Shown in pieces: positions 8,744 to 17,963 of a stretch of 64,000 nt of DNA. The stretch's first letter is position 1. Each line of letters starts with the position of its first letter. The notes beneath the pieces are model-generated. The model was not told where the DNA came from, ran no database searches, and saw only the letters and a list, made by a program, of their open reading frames with translations. Where the stretch lies: the NCBI GenBank assembly GCA_036389335.1, contig DASVQC010000062.1, forward strand, positions 17,965-81,964, given 5' to 3'. Source of the DNA: JAIVGV01 sp036389335 (GTDB taxonomy: Bacteria; Acidobacteriota; Blastocatellia; Pyrinomonadales; Pyrinomonadaceae). The translations under genes and the position numbers were made by a program.

Positions 8744-11700
8744 CTAGCGGACGATCTGCGCGCTGACCGTCTTCGTCAGCGGGTTGACGCTGAAGCGGAC
8801 GAGGCGGGTCGGCGCGCTGACGCCCGAGACCTGCGGCAGGAAGCCCGATCCGGTGGGCGCGCCGCCCGCGCCGCCGGTCGAGGCGTCCGCCCCGAGGTTG
8901 ACGAACTGCTCGCTCCTGATCGTGAACTGCGCGGGGCCGCTCGCGTAGCCGACCACGCGGTAGACGTAAGTTCGGCCCGGCGTGACGCCGCCGCCGACCG
9001 ACTCGTTCGGCCCGAGGTTGCCGGAGGTGGCGAGCACGTGACCCTGATCGTCGCGCAGCTCGAAGTCGAGGTCGGGCGCGGCCCCCGCGTTCGGCGTCGT
9101 GTCGAGCGTGCCCTGCACGCCGAACGCGCCGGCCTTGGCGACGAACGGCACGTCCACGTAGTCCACGCCGTTGACGAGGTTGTTGCCCGCCGAGCCGACG
9201 ACGATGGTGCCGGTGTAGGTGTCGGTCGTGCTCCCGATCTGGTTCGCCGAGCGACCGCCGCCGTCGCCGTCGTAAGGCTGGCTGCCGTTAGCGGGCGCGG
9301 TCGCGCCGAGCACGCGCGCCGTCACCACGGCGTCGAAGGAGAAGAGCTGCGCGCCCGGATCGTTGAAGGCGAGGTGGCGCGCCGCCGAGGCCGCGCCGCG
9401 CGCGAGCGTCTGGTTGTAGACGAACGACGCGGGCTTGCCCTGGCCCGTGCCGCCGTTGTCGGCGTTCAGGGCGGTGACGGTCGGGCTGGAGATGCGGACG
9501 ATCTGGAAATCGACGGGCGCGTAGGCCGTCGCGTCCGCCGCGCCGACGACGCCCGCGTTCTTGATCGACTGATCGAACTCGAAGGTCGAGCCCGCGAACT
9601 TCACGTTCGAGATGGCGGTCTGGACGGCGTTCGTCACGTCGGCGAAGCTGTAGGAGAGCGACGCGCCCGCCGAGAGGTCGCTGAAGCCCGCCTGCCGGTT
9701 CGCGTTCAGCGAGACGGCGCGCACGGCGTACTCCGTGCCGAACATCTCGTTGAAGCCCGCCGCGTCGTTCGCCGATTTGATCCCGGCGGCGGCGAAGAAC
9801 TCCGCGATCACGCCGGTGTCCTCGTAGGCGGTCTGCCCGCCGGTGACGTAGGCGACGTGCGACCAGCCCGTCGTCTGGTTGTCGCCGTCGAAGTACTCGC
9901 GGCCCGCCGCGCCCTTGAACTGGCGCTGGCCCGCCGAGCCGACCCTCCGCTTGAAGACCTCGTAGGCGAACGCGCCGGAGACGGGCTGCCACGCGACGTT
10001 GACGGACTTGAGCTGCGCGCCGGGCGCGAGCGTGATCCCCTGCGGCGCGGAGAGGTGGGCCTGATCGAGCGCGAGCTGCGGCACGGCGGTCGAGATGGTC
10101 TGCCGCCCGCCCACGGGCGACTGCGCGTTCGCGCCCATCTCGTGCGAGGCGTAGACCTGCCAGATCAGCGCCTCGTGCTGGCCGGGCGCGTCGAGGTCGG
10201 TCGGATCGGACGAGTAGAGGATGCGGTCGGCCATGATCATGGCGTCGCGCGCTTTCACGAACGTGTCGGGCGCGGTCAGGCCGAGGATGTAGAGCGAGCC
10301 GAGGAAGTCGCGCTCCCACATCTCCTGACCGAGAGAGATCGTGCGCGTCGGCTTGCCGTCGATGAAGGCGGGGCGGACGAAGGTGCCCGACTTCTGCGGG
10401 AAGGCGCTCGTCATCAGGTTACGCAGGTCCCACATCGTGCCGACGTAGATCTCGCCGTCGCGGTGCACCTCGAAGCTGTTGGCGCTGGTGCGCGTGCCGA
10501 GCTGCGAGTACTTGAGCGTGGTGTGGACGGAGCGGATCCACGCGAGCGAGTCGGGGTCGCGCCCGGCGTCGCGCAGCTCCTTGCGGATGCCCGCGCCGGC
10601 GGCGACGTACTCGCCGATGGCTTCGGCGTCCGTGATCGTGTAGGCCCACAGGTCGGCCTGCCCCTCGTTCAGCGCGCCGCCTTCGGGAGCGCCTTCGAGG
10701 CCGGCGATGGGCGTCGAGATCGAGTGCATCCCCTCGTGGTAGCAGACCGCGCCGTCCTTGCCGAGATCGTTGAAGGCGTAGCCGTGGCCGTAGACGGTCG
10801 GGTTGACGACGATCTTCTGCGGGCCCGCGGGCGTGTCGACGGTCTCGACGACGGGCAGCGAGAAGGCGTTGTCGAGGCCGAGCACGGAGCCCTTGAGCGT
10901 GTCGGGCGTCGTCGTGTCGCACGGGCCGCCGAGGCCCGCCTGCCCGCAGTCGTTCGGGAAGTGGGGCAGGCCGACGAGCGGGCGATCCGAGTGCGTGTAG
11001 GTGTCCGGGAAGCTGCCCGTGCCGAGGCGGTTGTTGACCGCGTCGTCGCGCCGGTGGATGTCGTCCACGTATTCGAGCAGGTAGTTGATGAAGAAAAAGA
11101 TGTTCACGTCGTCGATGTGCTCGGAGGGCTCGGCGAAGTCGTCGGCCTCGTTGGGCTGGGCTTCGAGCGGCGCGTTGTTCTGGCGGAAGTGGAACGTGCC
11201 GAGGGCGGCCTGCGCGAAGGGCTGCTGCGTGGCGAGCACGTTCTTGATGAGGGCGTGCGGGCCGGTGAGCAGGCCGTTCACGGCGGTCGCGTTCGTGCCG
11301 GGGTTGTAGCCGCGCAACTGCACGCGCGTCAGGCCCTCGGGCGCGCCCGTGGCGTCGAGCTTCAACTCGCCCGTGTCGGGGTTCTTCAGGACGGGGTGGT
11401 TCGGGTAGATGTCGGCGGTGTAGGGGAGCGCCGAGTCGGTCTGGAACTTGACGAGGTTCTCCCGCGCGACGACCGCGCCCGTCGCGGCGTCGACCTGCGT
11501 GACGAACATCCCGAACGGGTTGCGCGAGAAGGTGAGCACGTTCCAGCTCATGCGGTAGCCTTCGCCCACGGGGACGACGTTCAGGCGCGGCGCGCGGAGC
11601 GCGGGCGCGACCTGCCGCTCAAGCTCGTCGAAGGCGGGCTTCGTCAACTGCGAGACGGTGGACGAGGGCGTGCCCGCGTACTGCGCGAGCGACTGCAACG

Positions 11701-12298
11701 CGGCGGCGGTCGCCGCCGCCGCGTCGAGCGCGGTCGAGTTCGAGACCTGCACGTCGCGGAAGGTCGAGCCCATCACCATGCGAATCTGCTTCTGCGAGTT
11801 CATCACGAAGCCGAGCCCTCCGCCCGCCACGTCGACGCCGCCCGCCCGCTGCTGGAAGCGCAACAGGTAGCCGCCCATCGCCTCCTTCTGTTCGACGAGC
11901 GCGAGCGAGTCAGCCGAGACGCCGAAGAGCGCGGAGTTGCTCTCGACGAAGGCGCGCGCCGTGTTCTCGGGCGTCTCGGCGGAGGGCGGGGTGTGGAAGT
12001 CCGTCACGACGTCGGGCGATCCGCTGAAGGGGTTCCAGCGGACGTTGAGCTGCTGGCCGTAGTTGCTCTTCAGGCTGTCGAGCGCGGCGAGCTGCACGCC
12101 GGTCGGCTGCCGGAGCGCCGACGCCAGCAGCGCCGGGTTAACGTCGGGCACGGCCTTGCGGTACATGGCCGCCTCGGCGGAGACCATCTTGGCGGCGGCG
12201 CTCGACCGCGGGGCGGGCCAGAGCACGGCGGCGAGCGCGGCGGCGAGCAGCGCGGCGGCGAAAACGGCGAACGGGGTGCGGATGTTTTTGGTCGTCAT
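8744..12298 (-). CDS. secreted M36 (fungalysin-type) zinc metallopeptidase
   Basis: This 1184-residue pre-pro-protein has a signal peptide (about 1-35), an FTP/PepSY-like propeptide region (about 40-330, including the VDVAGGGLGFVMN strand typical of these inhibitors), and a catalytic domain with HEGMH (521-525). The third zinc ligand is probably Glu545 in LNEGQADLWAY, the gluzincin arrangement of M36 enzymes. The usual HEYTH is changed to HEGMH, which keeps the two His and the catalytic Glu. Residues about 700-1184 are beta-rich with a final domain like bacterial pre-peptidase C-terminal folds. The enzyme would digest protein outside the cell. The neighbouring S8 gene is on the same strand, 152 bp upstream. 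Confidence 0.9.
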   Translation of the reverse strand: MTTKNIRTPFAVFAAALLAAALAAVLWPAPRSSAAAKMVSAEAAMYRKAVPDVNPALLASALRQPTGVQLAALDSLKSNYGQQLNVRWNPFSGSPDVVTDFHTPPSAETPENTARAFVESNSALFGVSADSLALVEQKEAMGGYLLRFQQRAGGVDVAGGGLGFVMNSQKQIRMVMGSTFRDVQVSNSTALDAAAATAAALQSLAQYAGTPSSTVSQLTKPAFDELERQVAPALRAPRLNVVPVGEGYRMSWNVLTFSRNPFGMFVTQVDAATGAVVARENLVKFQTDSALPYTADIYPNHPVLKNPDTGELKLDATGAPEGLTRVQLRGYNPGTNATAVNGLLTGPHALIKNVLATQQPFAQAALGTFHFRQNNAPLEAQPNEADDFAEPSEHIDDVNIFFFINYLLEYVDDIHRRDDAVNNRLGTGSFPDTYTHSDRPLVGLPHFPNDCGQAGLGGPCDTTTPDTLKGSVLGLDNAFSLPVVETVDTPAGPQKIVVNPTVYGHGYAFNDLGKDGAVCYHEGMHSISTPIAGLEGAPEGGALNEGQADLWAYTITDAEAIGEYVAAGAGIRKELRDAGRDPDSLAWIRSVHTTLKYSQLGTRTSANSFEVHRDGEIYVGTMWDLRNLMTSAFPQKSGTFVRPAFIDGKPTRTISLGQEMWERDFLGSLYILGLTAPDTFVKARDAMIMADRILYSSDPTDLDAPGQHEALIWQVYASHEMGANAQSPVGGRQTISTAVPQLALDQAHLSAPQGITLAPGAQLKSVNVAWQPVSGAFAYEVFKRRVGSAGQRQFKGAAGREYFDGDNQTTGWSHVAYVTGGQTAYEDTGVIAEFFAAAGIKSANDAAGFNEMFGTEYAVRAVSLNANRQAGFSDLSAGASLSYSFADVTNAVQTAISNVKFAGSTFEFDQSIKNAGVVGAADATAYAPVDFQIVRISSPTVTALNADNGGTGQGKPASFVYNQTLARGAASAARHLAFNDPGAQLFSFDAVVTARVLGATAPANGSQPYDGDGGGRSANQIGSTTDTYTGTIVVGSAGNNLVNGVDYVDVPFVAKAGAFGVQGTLDTTPNAGAAPDLDFELRDDQGHVLATSGNLGPNESVGGGVTPGRTYVYRVVGYASGPAQFTIRSEQFVNLGADASTGGAGGAPTGSGFLPQVSGVSAPTRLVRFSVNPLTKTVSAQIVR

Positions 12299-12450
12299 CT
12301 TAGTCTCTACCTTCCTCTGCGCGGGATGCCGCGCGACGCTCCGATGAACAGCCCGTGTGCGAGGGTGGCATTCATCTCTCTTCCTCCTTTAACTGCCGCG
12401 GAAGAGGCGCGGCGCGCGCCCGATAAGTGCGCGCGCGCCGCGCCGAAGGC

Positions 12451-15006
12451 TTATTGAAGAGGCGTGGCCTCCTCTCCCGTCTGGCGGTCGCCCGCGGCCT
12501 CGTAGAGCACGAGGTACTTCTGCAACTTCGTCGCCAGCGCGCCGCGCCTGAGCGAGGTCGCGGGCTCGAAGCGCGGCCCCGGAAGCGCCTGGAACTGGCC
12601 GGGGCCGATCTGCCTGACCTCAGCCGGGAACGCCTCGAACAGCCCGCGGTCGAGCGCGAGCTGCACGTAGCCGCGCAAGGACGTGGGGATCTGCAGGTTG
12701 TCGCTCAGGGCCGCGCCGTTCGTCGTGACGACCGTGCCCTTGAGGGCCTGCGCCTGCGCGTCGAGGCCGAGCGCGCGGACGAAGGCGACCGCCGCGTCGA
12801 GCCGCGTCGTCGCGCCCGCGGGGTTGAAGGACGGGCCCGTCGCGCTTATCAATCCGCCCGCGGCGAAGTCCCACCCGCGCAGCGTCGGGCCGTTGGCGGT
12901 GAGCGCCTCGGCGATCGAGGCGAGGCTGCCCGACACGTCTGTGAACTTCGCGGCGGGGCCGAGCGACTGCCGCAGCTCGGTGTTGAGCGCGAGCGTGCGC
13001 GCGAAGTCCGCGCGCGTGACCGCTTCCGCGGGGCGGAACGTGCCGTCGGCGAACGAGTCGATGCGGCGGAACTTCAGGAGGTCTGTGATGTCGGCCTCAG
13101 CCGCGTCGCCCGCGATGTCGGTGACGGGGGCGAGGCTGAGGTTGACGCGCTTGACGGTGACGTCAACGTTCGTCGGCAGGGCGACGTTACGCAGGGTCGA
13201 GCCCGCGAAGCCGGGGTAGCCGATCATCTCGACCGCCCACGTGCCCGCGACCGGGTACTTGACGACGACCTGCCGCGTGCCCGCGTCGAGGACGGGGAGC
13301 GAGTAGCTGCTGTCGTACTCCTTGCCGTCGGGCGAGTAGAGCGCGAGCAGGAGGATGTTGCCGTCGCCGGTCTTCGCCGTGTTGTCGTACTTGGCGAAGA
13401 CGTCGAGCACGTCCACGCCCGCGGGCACGTCGAAGGCGTGCGAGTTGGTCGAGCCGTTGCCGTTGACGGTCGGGCTGTAGTCGATGGAGAACTTCGAGAA
13501 GGTCGCGCCCGCGTTAACGGTCTGGTTGAACTGCGGGGCGAGCGTGCCGCCGTAAGCCTTCGAGCGGTTGAAGACCTTATCGACCGCCGCGTAGGCGTTC
13601 ACGTAGCCCGCGCCGACCTGATAGTCGTCGTAGCCGGGCATGCGCGTCGCGGTCTCGGTCAGGATCTGCTTGATCTCGTCGGGCGAGAGCGTGGGGTCGG
13701 CGTCCAGGAGCAGCGCGGCGACGCCGACGACGAACGGGCAGGCCATCGACGTGCCCGAAATCTGCGTGTAGAAGGGCAGGTACGGCGCGGCGATCTCGGT
13801 GTCGGCGGTCTCGCCGTTGGCGACGAGGTTGGTCGCCGCGCGCACCGAGATGATGTCGGTCGTGAACTTATTAGCGTTCGACGCGATGGCGCGGCCCGTG
13901 CCCGGCGCGGTGATGGTCGGCGCGTCGTTGTCGTTTAAGGGATCGCCGTCGGTCAGGCGCTCGTCGCGCGGCAGGCCGCGCGACGAGAACTTGGCGAGCC
14001 CGCCTTCTTTCGTGCCCGCCGCGACCGAGATGACCCACGGCGCTTTGCTGTAAGGGTTGTGCGAGTCCTTACCGGGGCCACTGTTGCCAGCCGAGAAGAC
14101 GACGAGGATGCCGCTGTCGTGCGTCGCCTTCGTCGCGATGTTGATCGGGTTATCGGGGTTGAAGCCGCCGCTGCTGCCCCACGAGTTCGAGATGGCGCGG
14201 ACGTTGTAGAGGAACTGGTTGGCGAGCGCCCACTCGAAGCCGCCGAGCGAGTTCAGGACGAAGAGGCCCGCGCCCGAGCCCGTGCCGATCAGACGCACGC
14301 CCGGCGCGACGCCCTGATACAAGTTGCCCGAGCGCTCGCCCGTGCCGCCGATGATCCCGGCGCAGTGCGTGCCGTGGCCGACGTTGAGGTCCGTGTTCGG
14401 GACGTTCTCGATGGCTAAGAGCGGCGTGAAGTGGCGCGCGGCCTCGGGCTGCGCGCTGTTGGCGTAGCTGGTCTCGGTGTCAGTGGCGATGAAGACGTTC
14501 TGGACGACCTTCGTGCCGAACTTGAGGTCGGCGTGCGTGGCGTCGATGCCGCTGTCGTTGACGACGACGGAGAAGTCGCCCTTGCCGGAGACGGGCAGGC
14601 CGCCGTTGAGCTTGGTCATCGACGCGTCCGTGCGCACGCGGTCGACGCCCGCGAGCATGCGCGACTGGTTGTCGAAGTATTCGAGCTTGTCGTTCGACCA
14701 GACGGAGCGCACGCCGCGCATCGAGGCGAGGGCGCGCACCTGTCCGGCGGTCGCGCCGGGCAAGGCGACCATGCCGAGGTGCGGCAGCGTCAACCCGCCC
14801 TGTATGCCGAGCGCGCCGAGCATCGCGAGGTGCGAGTCCTGCAAGCCGTTCGTCGTGTCGAAGGCGACGATGACCGTGCCGACCTGCGCGGAGTCGGCGA
14901 GGCCGCCGAGCCGCACGCTGAGGGCCGGGCTAAGAGTCGCGCCCGCCGCCGGGCGCGCAGCGAGGCAGAAGAGCAGCGCCGCGAGCAGTGTGGTCAGTTT
15001 TTTCAT
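12451..15006 (-). CDS. subtilisin-like S8 serine peptidase with three SLH domains
   Basis: The 851-residue protein has a signal peptide (MKKLTTLLAALLFCLAARPA), an I9-like propeptide, and an S8 domain with catalytic Asp151 (NDSGIDATH), His211 (GHGTHCAG) and Ser420 (SGTSMACP). After a beta domain (about 510-640) come three S-layer-homology repeats (about 650-830); the first reads SFADGTFRPAEAVTRADFAR. SLH domains attach proteins to the cell envelope, so this is probably a surface-bound peptidase. ATG 15006 was chosen over the 15021 start because GAGAGG lies 7 nt upstream and the Lys-rich signal peptide begins there. The other SLH subtilase (21190-24180) is its paralog. Confidence 0.93.
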   Translation of the reverse strand: MKKLTTLLAALLFCLAARPAAGATLSPALSVRLGGLADSAQVGTVIVAFDTTNGLQDSHLAMLGALGIQGGLTLPHLGMVALPGATAGQVRALASMRGVRSVWSNDKLEYFDNQSRMLAGVDRVRTDASMTKLNGGLPVSGKGDFSVVVNDSGIDATHADLKFGTKVVQNVFIATDTETSYANSAQPEAARHFTPLLAIENVPNTDLNVGHGTHCAGIIGGTGERSGNLYQGVAPGVRLIGTGSGAGLFVLNSLGGFEWALANQFLYNVRAISNSWGSSGGFNPDNPINIATKATHDSGILVVFSAGNSGPGKDSHNPYSKAPWVISVAAGTKEGGLAKFSSRGLPRDERLTDGDPLNDNDAPTITAPGTGRAIASNANKFTTDIISVRAATNLVANGETADTEIAAPYLPFYTQISGTSMACPFVVGVAALLLDADPTLSPDEIKQILTETATRMPGYDDYQVGAGYVNAYAAVDKVFNRSKAYGGTLAPQFNQTVNAGATFSKFSIDYSPTVNGNGSTNSHAFDVPAGVDVLDVFAKYDNTAKTGDGNILLLALYSPDGKEYDSSYSLPVLDAGTRQVVVKYPVAGTWAVEMIGYPGFAGSTLRNVALPTNVDVTVKRVNLSLAPVTDIAGDAAEADITDLLKFRRIDSFADGTFRPAEAVTRADFARTLALNTELRQSLGPAAKFTDVSGSLASIAEALTANGPTLRGWDFAAGGLISATGPSFNPAGATTRLDAAVAFVRALGLDAQAQALKGTVVTTNGAALSDNLQIPTSLRGYVQLALDRGLFEAFPAEVRQIGPGQFQALPGPRFEPATSLRRGALATKLQKYLVLYEAAGDRQTGEEATPLQ

Positions 15007-15118
15007 CTCTGTTCCTCTCAAAACCGTTCTCCACGCCGGGAAGGAAAACGCGCAGTTAAATCGTGTGGAGAAATTAGACCCCCGGCGTTGAGGAAAACTT
15101 GAGCCGCGCGGGAAAAAT

Positions 15119-15154
15119 AAAGGCCGCGTTTTTCTCAGGAAAAACGCGGCCTTT
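15119..15154 (-). terminator. intrinsic terminator downstream of the foldase gene
   Basis: Arms 15119-15133 and 15140-15154 form a perfect 15-bp stem with loop CTCAGG. Read on the minus strand the stem is followed by ATTTTTCCC, a reasonable U-tract. It lies between the end of the foldase gene (15323) and the S8 gene start, separating two same-strand units. A short GCCCC/GGGGC hairpin (about 15226-15242) lies between it and the foldase stop. Confidence 0.75.
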
Positions 15155-15322
15155 CGCGCCCGTCGGGAGACTTGAGGCGGACTTGAGAAGATTGCGATTC
15201 GGTTGCGACGCGCGGGGACGACTGTTAGCCCCTCTCGGGGGCTTTCGTTTGTGCCGCGTGAGGTGGGCTTTCGTTCGCGCCTTCCGGCCCGTCTCGCTCG
15301 TGACGGGAGGCCCGGCGCGGCT

Positions 15323-16438
15323 TCACATGGCGGGATACTTCGCCTTCAACTCGCCGAAGCGGTAGCCTTCGGCGACGCGCACCTGCGCGCGCGCGCGCGC
15401 CGCTTCGAGCCAGCCCTGTAAGACCCGCGCCTGCTTCGCGGCGGCGAGCCGCTGTCGAATCTCCGGCGCGGCTTCGTCGAGCGTGACGGCGCGCGCCGCC
15501 TCGCGCCGCGCGAGCTTGATGACGTGGAAGCCGTACTCGGTCTCGACGACGGGGCTCACCCCGCCGACCTTGAGCGCGAAGGCCGCTTCGTCGAAGGCGC
15601 GCGCGTGCGCGTCGCGCGCGAAGGTGCCGAGGTCGCCGCCGCGCTCGCGCGTCGCCGCGTCGTCGGAATTCTCTCGCGCGAGCCGCGCGAAGTCCTCGCC
15701 CGCCGCGGCCCGGCGGCGCAGCTCTTCCGCCTTCGCCCTGCGCCGCGCCGTCTCTTCGCGCACGGCTGCGGCGAGCGCGTCGCCCGCCAGATTCTTCTCG
15801 CGCCGCAACTGCTCGGCGAGGAGGCTCGCGCGCGCGGCGACGAGGATGTGCGAGGCCGCGATCCGTTCGGGCAGGCGGAGCGCGGCGTCGCCCCTGTGCT
15901 CGTCGTAATACTTTTTGATCTCTTCGTCGGCGACCGTGGCCTCTTTCGCCGCCTCGCCCGCGAGCAGCTCGCCGTAGATCATGTCGCGCGCGATCTCGCG
16001 GTACTCTTCGCGCGAGAGGCCGTGGTCGCCGAGGAAGGCGCGAAACTTCTCCTCGCCGCCGCGCTCGTTCGTCTCCTTCGCGACGCGCGCGTCGATCATC
16101 GCGTCGGTCACGCTCAGGCCGCGCCGCGCGCCCTCCTCCGCGACGAGCGCGCGGTCGATCAGCTCGGCGACGATGCCTTCGCGCAACTGTCCGAGCGCGC
16201 TCCTGCCTTCCGCCGTGCCCTCGTCGATCCCGAGAGCCTCGCGCCCGTTGCGCAGAAACATCTCGTAGAACTTCACGGGGATCGCGCGACCGTCCACGGT
16301 GGCGACGGCGGCGCGCGGCGCGGCGGCTGGCGGGTTGTTGGTCGGCGTCGGCGTCGGGTTCTTCGCGCACGACGCGAAAAGGGCGGCGAGCGCGAAGAGG
16401 GTCGGCGCGGCGCGTCTTCCGAGAGTCGGAGAGGGCAT
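15323..16438 (-). CDS. parvulin-type peptidyl-prolyl isomerase lipoprotein (SurA/PrsA-like foldase)
   Basis: This 371-residue protein starts with a lipoprotein-type signal (AALFASC, Cys24) and a Thr/Pro/Asn linker. A helical SurA_N-like chaperone region (about 45-210) is followed by a parvulin domain (about 215-330) with the motifs ASHILVAA, GEDFARLARENSDD, GGDLGTF and ETEYGFHVIKL. A Glu/Arg-rich helical insertion sits between ASHILV and the rest of the parvulin fold. Such proteins help exported proteins fold outside the inner membrane. The position among genes for large secreted peptidases fits a role in folding them, although the terminator shows it is transcribed separately from the S8 gene. 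Confidence 0.88.
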   Translation of the reverse strand: MPSPTLGRRAAPTLFALAALFASCAKNPTPTPTNNPPAAAPRAAVATVDGRAIPVKFYEMFLRNGREALGIDEGTAEGRSALGQLREGIVAELIDRALVAEEGARRGLSVTDAMIDARVAKETNERGGEEKFRAFLGDHGLSREEYREIARDMIYGELLAGEAAKEATVADEEIKKYYDEHRGDAALRLPERIAASHILVAARASLLAEQLRREKNLAGDALAAAVREETARRRAKAEELRRRAAAGEDFARLARENSDDAATRERGGDLGTFARDAHARAFDEAAFALKVGGVSPVVETEYGFHVIKLARREAARAVTLDEAAPEIRQRLAAAKQARVLQGWLEAARARAQVRVAEGYRFGELKAKYPAM

Positions 16439-16566
16439 GGGCGATGAACTGTCCCGGCGAAAGATTTTCGTGCGAGAGCCGTTGACGGAGCGGCCGCATT
16501 ATCGCACAACCCCGCGCGCATCATCACGGCTCGCGTGTTTATAGTTCGGCACAAGACAGAAGGACT

Positions 16567-16655
16567 CACCACGGAGGCACAGAGGACACGGAGGGGGCAC
16601 GGAGCTGCTAATTCTTTCTCTGTGTTAGCTCTGTGTCCTCTGTGCCTCTGTGGTG
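16567..16655. repeat. imperfect inverted repeat R3 (CTCTGTGCCTCTGTGGTG family)
   Basis: CACCACGGAGGCACAGAGGA at the left pairs with TCCTCTGTGCCTCTGTGGTG at the right, with one mismatch in 20. A secondary pairing region (GCTGCTAA with TTAGC) lies in the middle. The right edge continues as GAATCC, as in R4-R6. It sits in the 283-bp gap between dppC-like and foldase genes, 3-prime of the permease operon. Confidence 0.85.
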
Positions 16656-16721
16656 AATCCCACTCCTGCTACCGGACGAGATCGAAGTGAACTAATGTCG
16701 GCGCGCGCCGCACGCGCCCGG

Positions 16722-17963
16722 TCACTCGTCTCGACCGCGGCGCAGCCCGTTCGTCAAAAGTCGCACGCCGAGGACGAAGAGGAAGATGGCGAAGGCGGGC
16801 GAGAGCAGCACGAGCGGTTGCTCGCGCAGCAGCGACAGCTCGGACGCCTCCGCCAGCATCTTGCCCCAGCTCACCTCCGGCTCCTGCACGCCGACGCCGA
16901 GGTAGGAGAGCGCCGTCTCCGCGAGCAGGAAGGCGGGCAGCATCAGCGAGAGCTGCACGAGGACGGGGCGCGACGCGTTCGGCAGGACGTGGCGGAAGAG
17001 GACGCGCGCCTCCGTCATGCCGAGCGCGCGCGCCGCCGTCACGTACTCGCGCTCCCGCAGCTCCAAGACGAGCCCGCGCACGAGCCGCGCCATCTCGGCC
17101 CACCCGACGGCGACGAAGATCGCGACGAGGAAGGCCGCCGCGCGCGGCGTCGGGAGCTGTACGGGGAGCGCGGCGCGCGCGGCGAGGATGAGGACGAGTT
17201 CGGGCAGCGCCATCATCGCGTCCGCCGCGCGCATGAGTACGGCGTCCGCCCGGCGGCCGGCGTAGCCGGAGAGGCAGCCGACGAGGACGCCGAGCGCGGC
17301 GGCGAGGAGCGCGCCGACGGGCGCGACGGCGAGCGAGAAGCGCGCGGCGGCGAGGAGTTGGGAGAAGCGGTCGCGCCCGAGGCGGTCGGTCCCGAGCAGG
17401 TGCAGGCGCGGCGCGGCGCGGGGGGCGCGCGACAGCGCGCCCGGCGGGGGAGTTTGAGGGGATCGCTCGCCGGGACTTTCGCCCGCGCTTCGTTCGTCGC
17501 CCGCGCCCCGTTCGCCTTCGACGTTTTCCGCGGCGACGCCGAAGAGGTGCCGGTCGGTCGTGAAGAGTCCGAGGAACTTGTAACGGTAGCCGCGCGGGAA
17601 GAGCGCCAGCGGGTGGGAGCGCGAAGCGTCTTCGGCGAGGGCGCGCGTGAGGGGGTCGGCGACGTGGCGCGGGCGGACGAAGGGGCGCGCGTGGAAGCCG
17701 CCCGCGGCGTCGAAGAAGTGTAGGGGCGTGGGCGGCACGAAGGTCTCGGCGCGCGACTGCTCGCGGTAGTCGTAGGGCGCGACGAAATCCGCGAGCGCGG
17801 CGGCGAGGTAGAACGTCGTGATGATCGCGAGACCGGCGACGGGACCGGCGCGGCGGCGCGCGAAGTCGGCACCGCGGCGACGCAGGCGCGCCGGAGAGCT
17901 GCGCGCGCGCGCCTCGCTCACGTTCGCGCTTCTTCCATCAGGGGAGTTAGCGGGAGGTCTCAT
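16722..17963 (-). CDS. peptide-type ABC transporter inner-membrane permease (DppC/OppC family)
   Basis: The 413-residue protein has one N-terminal membrane helix (AGLAIITTFYLAAALADFV), a long non-membrane region (about 55-175), then five helices with the BPD_transp_1 EAA-like loop EYVTAARALGMTEARVLFRHVLPN. The LGTDRLGRDRFSQLLAAAR signature just before helix 2 is typical of DppC-type permeases. The periplasmic insertion before it (FVPPTPLHFFDA, then a Glu/Gly/Pro-rich stretch around 140) is longer than in Escherichia coli DppC. The ATG overlaps the stop of the dppB-like gene (ATGA), so the two are translated together. A frame running on to 18986 is a shadow of dppB. Confidence 0.9.
   Translation of the reverse strand: MRPPANSPDGRSANVSEARARSSPARLRRRGADFARRRAGPVAGLAIITTFYLAAALADFVAPYDYREQSRAETFVPPTPLHFFDAAGGFHARPFVRPRHVADPLTRALAEDASRSHPLALFPRGYRYKFLGLFTTDRHLFGVAAENVEGERGAGDERSAGESPGERSPQTPPPGALSRAPRAAPRLHLLGTDRLGRDRFSQLLAAARFSLAVAPVGALLAAALGVLVGCLSGYAGRRADAVLMRAADAMMALPELVLILAARAALPVQLPTPRAAAFLVAIFVAVGWAEMARLVRGLVLELREREYVTAARALGMTEARVLFRHVLPNASRPVLVQLSLMLPAFLLAETALSYLGVGVQEPEVSWGKMLAEASELSLLREQPLVLLSPAFAIFLFVLGVRLLTNGLRRGRDE

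Noticed and set aside
8675..12457. 1260-codon open frame on the plus strand antisense to the M36 gene
   Set aside because: It is Arg/Val/Glu-rich with no recognisable domain and mirrors the M36 reading frame; long antisense frames are expected at this GC content. The same applies to 21208-24156 (plus), 24620-27412 (plus), 2284-4500 (minus), 35818-38160 (minus) and 49726-51543 (minus).
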